Assembly (NCBI GenBank): GCA_963839925.1
Contig: CAWIWV010000001.1
Coordinates: forward strand, 372,001-436,000
Direction of reading: 5' to 3'
From: Bog-756 sp963839925
GTDB taxonomy: Bacteria > Actinomycetota > Acidimicrobiia > Acidimicrobiales > RAAP-2
Length of the DNA stretch: 64,000 nucleotides
The notes under the pieces were generated by a model that saw only the letters and a list, made by a program, of their open reading frames with translations, was not told the origin of the DNA and did no database searches. How positions within the stretch are numbered: the first letter of the stretch is position 1; each line of letters opens with the position of its first letter. This document shows, one piece after another, positions 1-10,138 of the stretch. Position numbers and translations under genes: made by a program.

Positions 1-2
1 CA

Positions 3-2225
3 TCTGGTCAGCTCGGCTCGAATCCGTCGCCGCTGCTCGGCACCGTCTCTGGCTTCACCCTCTCATCGCGTGAGCTGGCCCCAGCCGGATCGGCAACCGT
101 CATCTCCGCGCTCCGTGTCTTGGCCGGAGTGGCAGCGTTCTCGGCACTTGTCCTCCTCGCACTTCGATTTGTCACGGGTGCTCTGGTCGCTCGGCGGCTG
201 GGCGTCTTTACCCCGTCGAAGCGCGAGTCACCGGTGTGGTTTCAGTGGGTGCGCGAGCACAGTTTGCCGATCGGGCTCGTTCTGCTCGTGGCCGGAATCG
301 CGACGCTCGCCATCGTCACCCCGCTGGACAATGCCGTGGTGCAGCAGTCGGGCACGCAACAACTTGCGGCCGGGGACGTCGGGCCGAACCAAAGGACGAC
401 GTACGCACTGTTCGGTGAGCCCACGGTCTTCGGAAGGGCCGCGTCGGTCGATGTTCACCTTGCATTCCAGTTGCGGCTCGACGGACCTCTTTCGATTCGA
501 GGTGCTGCAATTCCGGTCGTCTCGACGCTCAGCGGCGACCACGGCATCCAGTTCATGATGGGTCGTTCGGGTGGAAAGCCGTATCTGACGGCGACCGTGG
601 GAAGCAACGCTTCGCTCGCCCCCAGGGGCACCTACAACCTGCTCTTCAACTTTCCTCTGCATCAGTGGGTCACCGCGTCTGTCGACGTCTATCGGAGTCA
701 GTCATTCGACTTCATGATCGACGGGCAGCAGGTCCAGTCACTCACCTTCAACGTTCCGGTCCTCTATCCGGCGCCGGCTGTGTTGACCGTTGACGGTGCG
801 TTCGGCGGCTCCGTTCGGAACGTGGCCCTGCAGACCACCCTCTATCGGCAACAGCCGAGTCGAGTTCCCTACCTCTTGATCCGCCTTGCCCAGGGGATGG
901 GAATCATCGCGATCATTGCGGCCACGATCCTTCTCGCCCAGCGTCTCCTCACCCGTGTCGTTCCGTCCCCGGTTCGGGTCCGACGGCCTCTTGTCCTCAC
1001 CACGTTCTGGACAATGGGCGTTGGGATTGTGGTGAACATCGTCGTCGATCTCTTTCACTTCCAGGGGAGCAGTCTGCTCTACACCGAGCGGAATACGTGG
1101 CTCTATAACCCGTTTGTTCGATTCGAAGATTTCTTCGGCCCGTTCGAGCTCTTGCGGAGCTTTAATCCATACAACATTCAACATGGAAACTATCCGCCAG
1201 TTGGATATTGGCTTCTCGCTCCAATACTCTGGATGAATGAATATGCCGCACTGTTTCTGACGTTTGCAGTGGCGGTCGGTTTCATGATTTGGTGGGTTTC
1301 CAGATCCTTCACGCAAGGGATCGCGCCGTACCAACGAGTGCTCGTCGTGATCGTCGCGCTCTTATCTCTTCCCGTCTCCTTTGGCATCGACCGTGGCAAC
1401 CTCGACCTGGTCATCTTCGCCATGATCGTTTTGGGAGTTGCCGCATTCGAACAGAATCGAAATGTGTTGGCTGCGTGGTGGTTCGGGTTCACCAGCGCCG
1501 CAATTCTCTTCCCCGTTCTCTACCTTCTCCTGTTCCTACGGGGACGAAAGTTGAAATACCTTGTGCTTGGCGTGGTCATTGCCGGATTCCTGAGCCTCTT
1601 GGGATTTGCCGGATTTCGACACGGATTTACTCATACCCTTTACGGATTCAAAGAAGCCTTCTCCACGTTTCAGTTCAACTACGACAGGCCAACCAGCTCG
1701 ACGCCTTACGATGGATCGATCATCGGCTGGGTGCAGAGCATCGGCTATGCGATCAACGGAGTGGGCGGGGCCCAAGCGATCGAGAACGTGATCAGGCCGG
1801 CAGTCGTGCCTGTCGACATTCTCGCTGGCCTACTGCTTGCGTGGTACCTGCGATTCCGCGAGGGATCCCTTTGGCACTCCCTCACGCTGATCACCGGGGT
1901 GTTCATCCTGCTCAACGAGTCGTACTACTACGACTTGCTCTTCCTGTTCATCCCGCTGGCACTCTTCGTCAGGGATTCGACTGTCAGCCGGAGGGGGATC
2001 GTCATCGGGGTGCTGTTCGGAATCCTGCTCGCACCCCGCGCCTACTTCTACCTGGGGAACAGCCGGATCGACTCGAGTGTCCTGACGACGGCCCCTCTGC
2101 TCATCGCTCTTCTTGCGGTCGTTGTCTACGACGGGTATCGAGAGCGGGCCGAACGAGGGACGAGGATCGAGATGGCTCGTGATGAGGCGGAAGGATCAGA
2201 AGCTCCGCTACCGACCTCGGTCTGA
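3..2225 (+). CDS. Multi-membrane GT87-like glycosyltransferase with LamG-like domain, 5' partial
   Basis: The frame is open from the first bases of the window, so the true start lies upstream; a TTG at 120 would be only an internal start. A membrane segment is followed by a roughly 150-residue extracytoplasmic beta-rich part ('WVTASVDVY', 'FMIDGQQV') resembling a LamG/concanavalin fold. About ten hydrophobic segments follow, with 'NPYNIQHGNYPP' and 'DRGNLDLV', which recall the GT87/DUF2029 polyprenyl-sugar-dependent transferases. A lipid-linked-sugar transferase for envelope polysaccharide fits the surrounding genes. Family placement is by motif only and the acceptor is unknown. The stop is TGA at 2223-2225. 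Confidence 0.72.
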   Translation, partial: SGQLGSNPSPLLGTVSGFTLSSRELAPAGSATVISALRVLAGVAAFSALVLLALRFVTGALVARRLGVFTPSKRESPVWFQWVREHSLPIGLVLLVAGIATLAIVTPLDNAVVQQSGTQQLAAGDVGPNQRTTYALFGEPTVFGRAASVDVHLAFQLRLDGPLSIRGAAIPVVSTLSGDHGIQFMMGRSGGKPYLTATVGSNASLAPRGTYNLLFNFPLHQWVTASVDVYRSQSFDFMIDGQQVQSLTFNVPVLYPAPAVLTVDGAFGGSVRNVALQTTLYRQQPSRVPYLLIRLAQGMGIIAIIAATILLAQRLLTRVVPSPVRVRRPLVLTTFWTMGVGIVVNIVVDLFHFQGSSLLYTERNTWLYNPFVRFEDFFGPFELLRSFNPYNIQHGNYPPVGYWLLAPILWMNEYAALFLTFAVAVGFMIWWVSRSFTQGIAPYQRVLVVIVALLSLPVSFGIDRGNLDLVIFAMIVLGVAAFEQNRNVLAAWWFGFTSAAILFPVLYLLLFLRGRKLKYLVLGVVIAGFLSLLGFAGFRHGFTHTLYGFKEAFSTFQFNYDRPTSSTPYDGSIIGWVQSIGYAINGVGGAQAIENVIRPAVVPVDILAGLLLAWYLRFREGSLWHSLTLITGVFILLNESYYYDLLFLFIPLALFVRDSTVSRRGIVIGVLFGILLAPRAYFYLGNSRIDSSVLTTAPLLIALLAVVVYDGYRERAERGTRIEMARDEAEGSEAPLPTSV

Positions 2226-2257
2226 CCTGTTCCTCTGCCGCCCGGGGGAGGTCTTGC

Positions 2258-3641
2258 TCAGCGTCCCTCGAGGCGGATCATGGACCGGAAGGTTCTGGCG
2301 ATGATCCGGGCATCCAACATGGGCCCTTGGTGACGGAGGTAGAAGAACTCGTACTGGAGTTTCTCCAGCGCGTCGTGGATGGTGGCGCCGTAACCGAACT
2401 TAACCTGGGCCCAACCGGTGAGTCCGGGATTCACCAGGTGGCGGACTTCGTAGAAGGGGATCTTCTCTCTGAGCTCGGCCACGTACTTGGGCTGCTCGGG
2501 TCTCGGCCCTACCAGGGAGAGCTCGCCGCGCAGAATGTTGATGGCCTGGGGTATCTCGTCGAGGTGCATACGCCGCATCCACCTACCGACTACGCCCAGT
2601 CGGGGGTCTTCCATCGTCGTCCAGCCACTGTCTTTCAAATCGACTGGCATCGTCCTGAACTTCACGATGGTGAACTCCTTCCCGCCTTTGCCAACCCGCG
2701 GTTGGCGGAAGAACAGGGGACCCCGATTACCAGCCAGGTCCAACAACAAGACAAGCGCGCACGCCGGAACCAAGATGATGACGCCGACCAGTCCGGAGAC
2801 GAGGTCGACCAGACGCTTGATGCGGGCGTACCGCGGAACGTGCAACTCCTGGATGTCGAAGAAGAGAGAGCTGCGCTCGAGCTCGCTGAGTGGAAGCTTT
2901 CCCAGCCACTCGTCGTAGAAGGTGGCCAGAGGGCGCACCCGGACCCCGCTTGCGTGGAGCATGGCCGCCTGCGCCACCACCGACTCGTCACCTTGGGCGT
3001 CGCGTCCCAGTACCAGAACGGTTGCCCCACATTCTTCGACCGCTCGAACCAAGCCGCCGAGGGTCCCACCCAGAGGTCCCGAAACGGTGGACGTGTCCAC
3101 GACACCGACAAGTTTGGCTGGACGTTCGGCATCGTGGGCGAGATCCGCCTCAAGCGTGACGGCGTCGTCCGCACTGACCACCGCAAGGATCCGGTCGTCA
3201 CCAGTGCCGCTTCGCTCGGCGCCCCGGGCCACGACGGTGAAGGCGAGATAGACCGGAAACAAGACAAGCGCCGCACCGAGGACCACGATCCGGGGAAGGA
3301 GCAATGTCCCTCCGGCCAGTTGGATCAGGGAGAAAGCCGCCGCGCCCCCTACTGACAGCGCCGAACGCGGACCAGGTGGCCCCCCACTGGGCGTCGGAGA
3401 CATCGGGGACCCCAGCCAGATAGGCGGCCAGCTCGAGCAGGAGGATGTACCCGATGACCCAGCCGAATCGTGCGGTGCCGGTGAAGCTGTAGTGGCCGAT
3501 GTAATAGGCGTGCAATTCGGCCAACAGCACGACGACGACTGGTGGAGCAGCCAGGACGGCCCAGCGCGCAAATGATCGATTGAGGACGGCCCTTGACCAA
3601 CGCCCCGATGTCGACCGCTCCTCGTGATTCCCCGACTTCAT
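2258..3641 (-). CDS. Undecaprenyl-phosphate sugar transferase (WbaP/exopolysaccharide type), frameshifted
   Basis: The C-terminal half is a typical bacterial sugar transferase: a membrane anchor ('KRLVDLVSGLVGVI'), 'FFRQPRVGKGGKEF', 'KFRTM', and the 'LDEIPQAINILRGELSLVGPRPE' region. Such enzymes put the first sugar-1-phosphate on undecaprenyl phosphate at the inner membrane. The N-terminal membrane helices lie in another frame. The two join if one G is removed from a GGGGG run near 3353-3357, giving a protein of about 460 residues, normal for the family. The start is ATG at 3641 (GTG at 3644 possible). It is last in a minus-strand run with the flippase, hydrolase and PhyH genes. The indel may be a sequencing error or a real mutation. 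Confidence 0.85.
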
Positions 3642-3766
3642 CACGGTTCCGCATCCCCCCAACTAGGCAAAATTACCAGGCTTCCCTATGGACTGACAAT
3701 GGCCGGACGAGGGTGATTCGGTGTGTTCTTCGAGGTCAGCGAGGAGGAGTAGGCCTCTGGGAGGCG

Positions 3767-5338
3767 TCAATGAAGCTCCATTCCGTCGGAGGGAGCGTCC
3801 GGGGTTGTTGCCGACCCAGCGCCCCGGCGCAGGGATCGCCAGAGCCCAGCCACTTCGCCGGCGGGAAGCGCCCAGCGCAAGGTCGCACCGACTGCGACTG
3901 CCACCCCCAACGGCACCCCCAGAGCCAACGTCGCCGCTGGCCGCAGCCCGAGTGCATCCACGAACCCCAACACGGCCAGTTCGGCCAGCAGCGGCACCAG
4001 CGGTGGGGCCAACCGCCTTAGTCAAAAACTGACGGGGGTGGATGTCGCAGTACCGGCAGGTGGCGGCCACGATCCACGGCGTGGTCACCGCGGCGGCAAT
4101 GAGGGTTCCCCAAAACACCCCGGCCACGCCCAGTGGATAGACCAGCGCCACACTGGCTGCCAGATTCACGATCACTCCCACCGTCGCCACCCGCACGATC
4201 ACCCCACCGCGGCCGACTCCGAGGAGGATGTTCCCCGCAACCTGCCCGGCCGCGGTGACCACGCTCGCCGCCATCGCCACCTGGGTTGCGCGGGACGCGG
4301 TCGCGGCGAGCACGGGGCCGACCCACAAGCGGATCCCCGGGGCGGCGAGCATGGCCACCCCGGCAGCCAGCGGCCACGACAACACCAACGGCGTAGCGGG
4401 TGCCGGACAGCAGTGTCACGGCCAGTTTCTTTCGGTCCCCGCGGGCGTCGACCCACGCCGAGCTCGGAACGAGCGCAGCGGTGATGCCGGCCACCACGGC
4501 ATTGGCCCCGTTTCCGAGCTGGGTGGCCACCTCCACGGCCGACACCGGCACGGGTCCGAGGACCGCACCCACGATGACGCGGTTCATCAGCGCATAGATG
4601 GCCGAGATGGGGCGGAGCAGGACCACCTTCGATGCGTACGTCAACATCTCGCGCAGATCACCGGCTGAAAGGGACAGCCGTGGTGGCCGCTGGGCGGCCA
4701 GGACCGCCATTCCGAGCAGGGCACCCAATGCGCTCGCCATCACGGCCGCCAACTCCACCGTCCGAAGCGAGCCACCGCTCATGGCGACGGCTGCAGTCGA
4801 CCCGTAGAACAGAGCTCGGCGGGCGGCGTCGACCCCGCGACTCAGATCCAAGCGCTGGAGGCCCTCGAGGCATGCTTCGGCGCCCTGTTGCAGGAACTCC
4901 CCGGCAACCTGGAGGGAGAGCAGGAGGGCGGCGGCATGAGCTGCCGCGACCTCGTCGGGTGGAATGCGACGCCAACGCCTCGAGGACGGGCCAGGCGAAA
5001 GCAAGGCAGATCCCGGCACTGATGACGGCGATGGTGCCGAAGGTGGCCATAGTGGTGCCAAGCGCCGAGCCCGTCGCCTCGTGACGTGCTGTGGCGGCCC
5101 GGGTCGAGACCAGCCGAGTGCCGGCCACGGCGAGTCCACCGTCCATCACGACCAGCCAGCCGGTGGACGCCGACATGGTCTGGAGCAGGACCCATCGCCC
5201 GAAATTGGCCAGGCCCAGTCCGTGCACCATGAGCGGCAGGGTGGCGAGGGCGACGGCGATCGCCCAGATGTTCGCTGCGAGTCCGGCGACGGAGTTGCGC
5301 AGGACCCGGCGGTGGAAGGGACGCTCGACGGAGCTCAC
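3767..5338 (-). pseudogene. Wzx-like polysaccharide flippase, broken by about three frameshifts
   Basis: Three frames together give one hydrophobic MATE/Wzx-type protein of about 520 residues with around twelve membrane segments. It starts with 'LRNSVAGLAANIWAIAVALATLPLMVHGLG', typical of oligosaccharide flippases, and keeps 'FLQQGAEACLEGLQRLDL' and 'RPISAIYALMNRVIVG'. Frame changes fall near 4966, 4385 and 4010. The start GTG at 5338 overlaps the stop of the upstream hydrolase as GTGA. The role would be moving lipid-linked oligosaccharide across the membrane. Sequence outside the junctions looks conserved, so assembly error is as likely as true decay. Confidence 0.75.
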
Positions 5339-6291
5339 CGACGACCGACCGACCCACGCCGGGTGAGGGCCTGCACGCGCGAACGCAGCCTGAGCCTTCG
5401 GCGGGTCCGGTCGACGATCGTGTCCGGGGTGCGCTGTCCGACGAAATCCGACTCATGCTGGTAGCGATCGACATCCGGGAGTCGCCCATCCATCAGAGCT
5501 GCGACGGCGTCGAGCAAAAGAGGTCGGGTGGCGAAGTCGCTGGTATGCCCACCTTCGGGGCGCAGATCCACCACCGCGGCACCGCCTCGCAGACGCCACT
5601 CGTCGACCAGGGGCAGGACCTGTTCGGGGTAGACACCCGCGTCGTCGGCACAGGTCTGTACGAACAATCCGGGCAGACAGGTCGAATCGGGACCGCCAGC
5701 CTCGGACAGGAGCGCCTGCACTCGTCGGGTGATCGGATGGTTGGCGATGGCAGTGGGATCCCCGTCCGGGGTGATGAAAGCCACCTCCTCCCATCGTCCG
5801 CACCGGGAGGCGGCCACGTCGAGGTCGACGTGGGGGGAGATCGCCACGACGCCGGCTGCTTCCCGGGAGAGTCCGATGACCAACGCCCCGGTGGCCCCCA
5901 TGGACGAGCCCACTGTGACGAGTCGCCCCGCAGGGATCCGCAGGCGCTCCATCTCCCTATCGACGATGGCCAGGACCGCACGCTCCACAAAGGGGTCACC
6001 GTGCTCACCGCTGTAGTAGGTCCCGTTCCGATTCGCGCCGTAGGCGTCGCATAGAAAGAGCCACTGGTGGCCGGGACCCGAGCCCAGCATCCGCAGCCGG
6101 TGGAAGTAGCCCTGAAACTGGTCGCGGTAGCGCGGGCGGTCACCCCACTTGCCGAAGAACGCGCTGCAGTGAACGGCCAACCCATCCCCCTCCGGGTGGG
6201 TGACGACCGCGTACTCGAAGGTTCGACCCTCGGTGTCGGTGAAACGACGAAAGTCCGCGTCCAGAGGCGGTGCGGCTCCGTCGGCCGTCAC
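5335..6291 (-). CDS. Alpha/beta hydrolase-like protein of the polysaccharide locus
   Basis: The chosen start is GTG at 6291, overlapping the upstream PhyH-like stop as GTGA; a longer open frame exists but lies inside that gene. The product is about 318 residues. A nucleophile elbow 'VGSSMGATGALV' sits near the middle, followed by 'VVAISPHVDLD' and a late 'GGHTSDFA' with a candidate catalytic His. This is the layout of serine hydrolases such as esterases and acyl transferases. The substrate cannot be read from sequence; the tight coupling to PhyH, flippase and sugar transferase suggests modification of a surface glycan or lipid. Confidence 0.72.
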   Translation of the reverse strand: MTADGAAPPLDADFRRFTDTEGRTFEYAVVTHPEGDGLAVHCSAFFGKWGDRPRYRDQFQGYFHRLRMLGSGPGHQWLFLCDAYGANRNGTYYSGEHGDPFVERAVLAIVDREMERLRIPAGRLVTVGSSMGATGALVIGLSREAAGVVAISPHVDLDVAASRCGRWEEVAFITPDGDPTAIANHPITRRVQALLSEAGGPDSTCLPGLFVQTCADDAGVYPEQVLPLVDEWRLRGGAAVVDLRPEGGHTSDFATRPLLLDAVAALMDGRLPDVDRYQHESDFVGQRTPDTIVDRTRRRLRLRSRVQALTRRGSVGRR

Positions 6292-7286
6292 GGCGCCACT
6301 CCAGCCACAAGCGTGGCCCACGCCTCGTACCGGGCCGACCCCCTGATCGCAGGTAAAGGAGCGCGGCGCAGCACGAGGTCGAAAGCGGTCGGCCGGAGGA
6401 ACTGCAGCTGGACGACCAGCCGGTCGGCTGCACCCTGAGCCAGCCGGCTTCCATAGTGGAGGCACGCACTGGTGTCAACGAAGACGGCGGTGCCCGGAGG
6501 TCCTTCGAAGGCGTGCACTTCGTCCGGTTCCACGAGGGCGAGGACCTCGTCGTCGCCCCTCCGAAAGCCCTCTCCTCCGTAGCGGTAGTGCAGCGCCTCT
6601 TTGACTCGGGTCGAGGACCCGCCTCGGAGAGCGGTGAGTGGGCCGTGGATGGAGGTCACGTCGGAGCAGTGCACGAACAGCTTCAGCTGTGTCACATCCT
6701 CCCAGTCCGAATGGAACAGCTGGCTCCCGGAGTGGGGGCCGGCGACGTAGGGAGAGCGCAGCACGGTCACCCCGGCCAGCACCGGCACCATCCCGAGATG
6801 GGCGGTCGCCGTCGCCACCACTGACGGATGGAGTGCTAGTCGCCCCAACGGGCTCTCCGAAGACAAGACATCGAGACGGAGATCGAGAAGGTACGGCTTG
6901 CCCTGCCCTGTGCCCGGCGTGTCGGTCTCCACGTCGGGTGCGAGCGACCGCACCTGGTCGACCACCCCGCCCAGGTCCCAGGTCTCATCGGGTGTCGCCA
7001 CCAGAAACCCGGCCTCCGGATCGAGGGGCTCGGGTGGCGGTGGTAGGTCGGCAGCGGCTGATCGGCGGATCGCGACCTGATGGCGGCGCAGCCTGGTTAG
7101 CCAACTTGCGTACATTCTCCGCCGGCGATCGTCAGCACCGACAGCGAAGATCCCCCATCGGGCTCGCTCGAGCAGGCGATCCGTCACCCTCGGTCCGATC
7201 TCTCGAAGCCCCTCACCGGCCATCGCGGGAACGTAGTGCAACTGCACGGTTCGATGTGTCGGGTGTGGTCTCTGTGTAGTCGCCAC
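6288..7286 (-). CDS. Phytanoyl-CoA dioxygenase (PhyH)-like oxygenase
   Basis: A 332-residue protein starting at GTG 7286. 'LFHSDWEDVTQ' supplies an HxD iron pair, and 'DTSACLHYGSRL' supplies a distal His followed by an Arg suited to 2-oxoglutarate binding. 'GPLTALRGGSS' is typical of PhyH proteins. The family uses Fe(II) and 2-oxoglutarate to hydroxylate carbon centres. It is the first gene of a minus-strand operon continuing into the alpha/beta hydrolase with a 4-base overlap. Hydroxylation of a sugar or lipid in polysaccharide synthesis is an inference from context. The 48-bp gap to the divergent glycosyltransferase probably holds promoters. Confidence 0.78.
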   Translation of the reverse strand: MATTQRPHPTHRTVQLHYVPAMAGEGLREIGPRVTDRLLERARWGIFAVGADDRRRRMYASWLTRLRRHQVAIRRSAAADLPPPPEPLDPEAGFLVATPDETWDLGGVVDQVRSLAPDVETDTPGTGQGKPYLLDLRLDVLSSESPLGRLALHPSVVATATAHLGMVPVLAGVTVLRSPYVAGPHSGSQLFHSDWEDVTQLKLFVHCSDVTSIHGPLTALRGGSSTRVKEALHYRYGGEGFRRGDDEVLALVEPDEVHAFEGPPGTAVFVDTSACLHYGSRLAQGAADRLVVQLQFLRPTAFDLVLRRAPLPAIRGSARYEAWATLVAGVAP

Positions 7287-7334
7287 CGGCCGATCAGTTC
7301 TCGCCGAAGTGCCACGTCACCAGGGAATGCACGA

Positions 7335-8438
7335 ATGGTAGCGTGTGAATTTCGGGTATTGGATGGAGGAGCACAGAGTGTCGGACCCGCCTGGACTCAG
7401 ACGCCATGGGCGGTCACGACAGTGATAGCGGACGTTGATCCGGGCGAGTTTCCAACCGTTGCGGTGCTGCTGCCCGTTTTGAACGAGCGGCACTTCCTCC
7501 GAGACTGTCTGGACTCCCTGGCCCGGCAGGATTACCCGAACATCATGCAGATCTTGGTGATCGACGGAGGATCCGGTGACGGCAGCGCGACCATCGCCGA
7601 AAGCTCAGCCGATCAGCGCGTCAGGGTCGTCGAAAATCCCCGGGTCACCGCGGCAGCGGCCATGAACGTCGGGATCGAGCATGCCAAAGCCCAGATCGTC
7701 TGTCGAGCCGATGCCCACACGCTGTATGCGCCCGACTACGTCCGCCGATGCGTTCAGACTCTGCTCGACACTGGAGCCGAGAACGTCGGTGGCCCTATGC
7801 GGGCGGTGGGCACGACCAACTTCGGGCGCGCCGTTGCTAGAGCGACGTCGTCGCGGTGGGGGATCGGGCCCGGGGTGTTCCACTACGCGGACCGCCGCAT
7901 CGAGGTGGACACCGTCTATCTCGGCTGTTGGTGGCGGACGACACTGGAGGAGCTTGGAGGGTACGACGAGAACCTGCTGCAGTGGGCCGCCGAGGATCAG
8001 GAGTTGAACTTCCGGATTCGCAGGGCCGGCGGAAGGGTCATCGTGGATCCGATTATCCGATCGTGGTACTTCCCGAGGGAGACGCCTCGTGCTCTGGCCC
8101 GGCAGTACCGCAACTACGGCCTCGCCAAAGCATCGACGCTGGCCAAGCACGGCCGGTTGCCGACGTGGCGGCCGTTGGCACCAGCCGCCTTGGTGATGAC
8201 GGCCCTCGCCGCCGCGCTGCTGGGTCGGGGTTGGAAACGGGTGGCGATCCCAGCCGGCCACGGCTTGTTGTGCGCCGCGGTTGCGCTGCGGGTGGGGGAC
8301 GAACCGGGGGTGGCACCCCATCGGGTGTTCGCCGTCTTCGAAATCTGTCACTGGTCCTACGGGGTGGGGTTCTGGACAGGGGTTTGGCGGTATGTGACCG
8401 GGAAGGGGTTCGACAGTCGACCGGTGGGCCACCGATGA
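7335..8438 (+). CDS. GT2 glycosyltransferase (ExoA-like)
   Basis: The catalytic domain begins 'FPTVAVLLPVLNERHFL', continues with 'VIDGGSGDGS', an acidic nucleotide-sugar site 'CRADAHT', and the 'WAAEDQELNFRIRRAGG' acceptor motif: a GT-A fold, inverting family 2 enzyme related to ExoA. The C-terminus has weakly hydrophobic segments that may anchor it to the membrane. ATG at 7335 has AGGGA eight bases upstream; GTG at 7422 is an alternative nearer the domain. The stop overlaps the next start as ATGA, so the two genes are translationally coupled. It should add a sugar to a lipid-linked glycan on the cytoplasmic side. Confidence 0.85.
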   Translation: MVACEFRVLDGGAQSVGPAWTQTPWAVTTVIADVDPGEFPTVAVLLPVLNERHFLRDCLDSLARQDYPNIMQILVIDGGSGDGSATIAESSADQRVRVVENPRVTAAAAMNVGIEHAKAQIVCRADAHTLYAPDYVRRCVQTLLDTGAENVGGPMRAVGTTNFGRAVARATSSRWGIGPGVFHYADRRIEVDTVYLGCWWRTTLEELGGYDENLLQWAAEDQELNFRIRRAGGRVIVDPIIRSWYFPRETPRALARQYRNYGLAKASTLAKHGRLPTWRPLAPAALVMTALAAALLGRGWKRVAIPAGHGLLCAAVALRVGDEPGVAPHRVFAVFEICHWSYGVGFWTGVWRYVTGKGFDSRPVGHR

Positions 8439-10123
8439 CTCCTCTCCCACGGCGGGATCAAGTGGGGGAGTACGCACGAAAGGGCCTGCATCTCGGTCTT
8501 CGACAAGTGGCGTTGGCGCCCGAACAGGTGGTGGCCCGCCAACTGCGAAAGCAGGCCACCGCGCTCGGGCCTGCCACTGGGCCGCGGGTTGCCATCTTCA
8601 CGCTGCGCGACTGGGCCGCGCACGTCCAATGGGAGGCAGTCGTGGGTCAAGCGCTGCGCGTGAGGGGTGCGCAGACGACGTTCGTCACCTGTGGTGGTGG
8701 CCTGGAGCAGTGCGATCGGGTCAACCTCTACGAAGGGCCCCCCATGCCGTGTGGCACGTGCAGTCGCTATGTGGACAGCTCGGTCGACGCCCATGGCTTC
8801 ACACGCGTTGCTCTCCGTGAAGGGTGGGCAGTCGATGATCCCGGCGACTGGCCGGAACTCGATGGCATGTCGCTCGACGAGCTCTTCGAAGTCGAGTACG
8901 AAGGGATTCCAGTTGGCGCGCTGGTCAGCATTCCGGTGCGGTGGTTTCTGTTGGCGTCTCGGATCGAGGGCGATCCGCTGGCCGCGCTCACCGCGCGGCG
9001 CTTTCTGCGGTCTGCGCGCCGTGTGGTGCGCGGGCTCCGGGGTGTGCTGGACCGGATCGAACCGGATGTGGTGCTCATGCTGAACGGTCGCTTCTTCTTC
9101 GAATCCATTGCCGATGCCATCTGCCGGTCCAGGGGAATCGAGGTCGTCCTCTACGAGCGGGGATTCATCCTCGACACCTTGATCTTCCACCGTCGCCGAC
9201 CGGACCAACTGCTCGACGTGGCGGACGATCGACCGGAATGGGATCAGGGGAGCCTCAGCCCGGAGGAGAACGAGGAGCTGGACCGCTACCTGAAAGACCG
9301 GGCAGTTGGCGCTCGGGCCATCGTTGACTACTGGGGTGACGCGGAGTTCGTGGACCCGACGCAGTCGGCAACCGGAAAGCTGGCTGTGCTCTTCACCAAC
9401 CTCACGTGGGACTCGGCCGTCCTCGGCAAAGAGGTGGCGTTCCCGGGTATTCACGATTGGCTGCTCGAGGCGGTGAACGCCTTCGCACAACGTCCAAACG
9501 ACCAATTGGTCATCAGGGTCCACCCGGCAGAGGTCAAACTCCCGGGCAAGTGGACCCGTGAGCCGCTCGGCGCGCTCATCGCACAGGAATTCCCGAATCT
9601 GCCCGCCAACGTCCGAATCGTGGAGGCGGAGGATCCGCTGAGCTCCTATCCCCTTATGGCCGCCGCGGATGTTGGCCTGGTGTACACCTCAACCACCGGA
9701 CTGGAGATGGCCCTCCAGGGAAAGCCGGTCATCGTCGCCGGGCAGACCCATTATCGGGCCAAGGGCTTCACTCTTGACGTATCGTCCCCGAGCGAGTTCA
9801 GAGACACCCTGGAGCGCGCACTCGACGACCCAGAGGCGGTGGGCCCCGACCTGGAGCGTGCTCGTCGCTACGCCCATCTCTTCTTCTTCAAGGCTCCCGT
9901 CGAGGCCCCCGGGGTGCAAGAGCATGTCCCAGGTCTGGCCAGGCTCACCGCTCGCTCACTTGAGGACCTCGAACCAGGCCGGAGTGCTTCGCTGGACCGG
10001 ATTTGCGACCTGATCCTGGGGGGCGGCGGCACGAGATCACGCGTCACCCGCCAAGAACTCGTGAGAGGCCGGCCAGGCTCATGCGAAGTACACGTTTCGA
10101 TTCGTCGGTCGTTCGACTCTTGA
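8435..10123 (+). CDS. Capsule polysaccharide biosynthesis (GT-B, Capsule_synth-like) transferase
   Basis: The ATG at 8435 overlaps the GT2 stop (ATGA), giving 562 residues. The C-terminal half has 'LAVLFTNLTWDSA', 'DQLVIRVHPAEVK', 'NVRIVEAEDPLSSYPLMAAADVGLVYTSTTGLEMALQGKPVIVAG', the nucleotide-sugar side of GT-B enzymes of the capsule-synthesis/KpsS-KpsC type. The N-terminal half holds a 'GGLEQCDRVNLYEGPPMPCGTC' stretch with three Cys. No signal peptide is visible, so it is probably cytoplasmic. Linkage and donor cannot be deduced. It is intact, unlike most neighbours. Confidence 0.8.
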   Translation: MTPLPRRDQVGEYARKGLHLGLRQVALAPEQVVARQLRKQATALGPATGPRVAIFTLRDWAAHVQWEAVVGQALRVRGAQTTFVTCGGGLEQCDRVNLYEGPPMPCGTCSRYVDSSVDAHGFTRVALREGWAVDDPGDWPELDGMSLDELFEVEYEGIPVGALVSIPVRWFLLASRIEGDPLAALTARRFLRSARRVVRGLRGVLDRIEPDVVLMLNGRFFFESIADAICRSRGIEVVLYERGFILDTLIFHRRRPDQLLDVADDRPEWDQGSLSPEENEELDRYLKDRAVGARAIVDYWGDAEFVDPTQSATGKLAVLFTNLTWDSAVLGKEVAFPGIHDWLLEAVNAFAQRPNDQLVIRVHPAEVKLPGKWTREPLGALIAQEFPNLPANVRIVEAEDPLSSYPLMAAADVGLVYTSTTGLEMALQGKPVIVAGQTHYRAKGFTLDVSSPSEFRDTLERALDDPEAVGPDLERARRYAHLFFFKAPVEAPGVQEHVPGLARLTARSLEDLEPGRSASLDRICDLILGGGGTRSRVTRQELVRGRPGSCEVHVSIRRSFDS

Positions 10124-10138
10124 TGCCCCTTGTGGAGA

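Noticed and set aside
2327..3355. Plus-strand open frame of 342 codons over the sugar transferase
   Set aside because: It is antisense to conserved motifs such as KFRTM and LRGELSLVGPRPE and has no recognisable domain.
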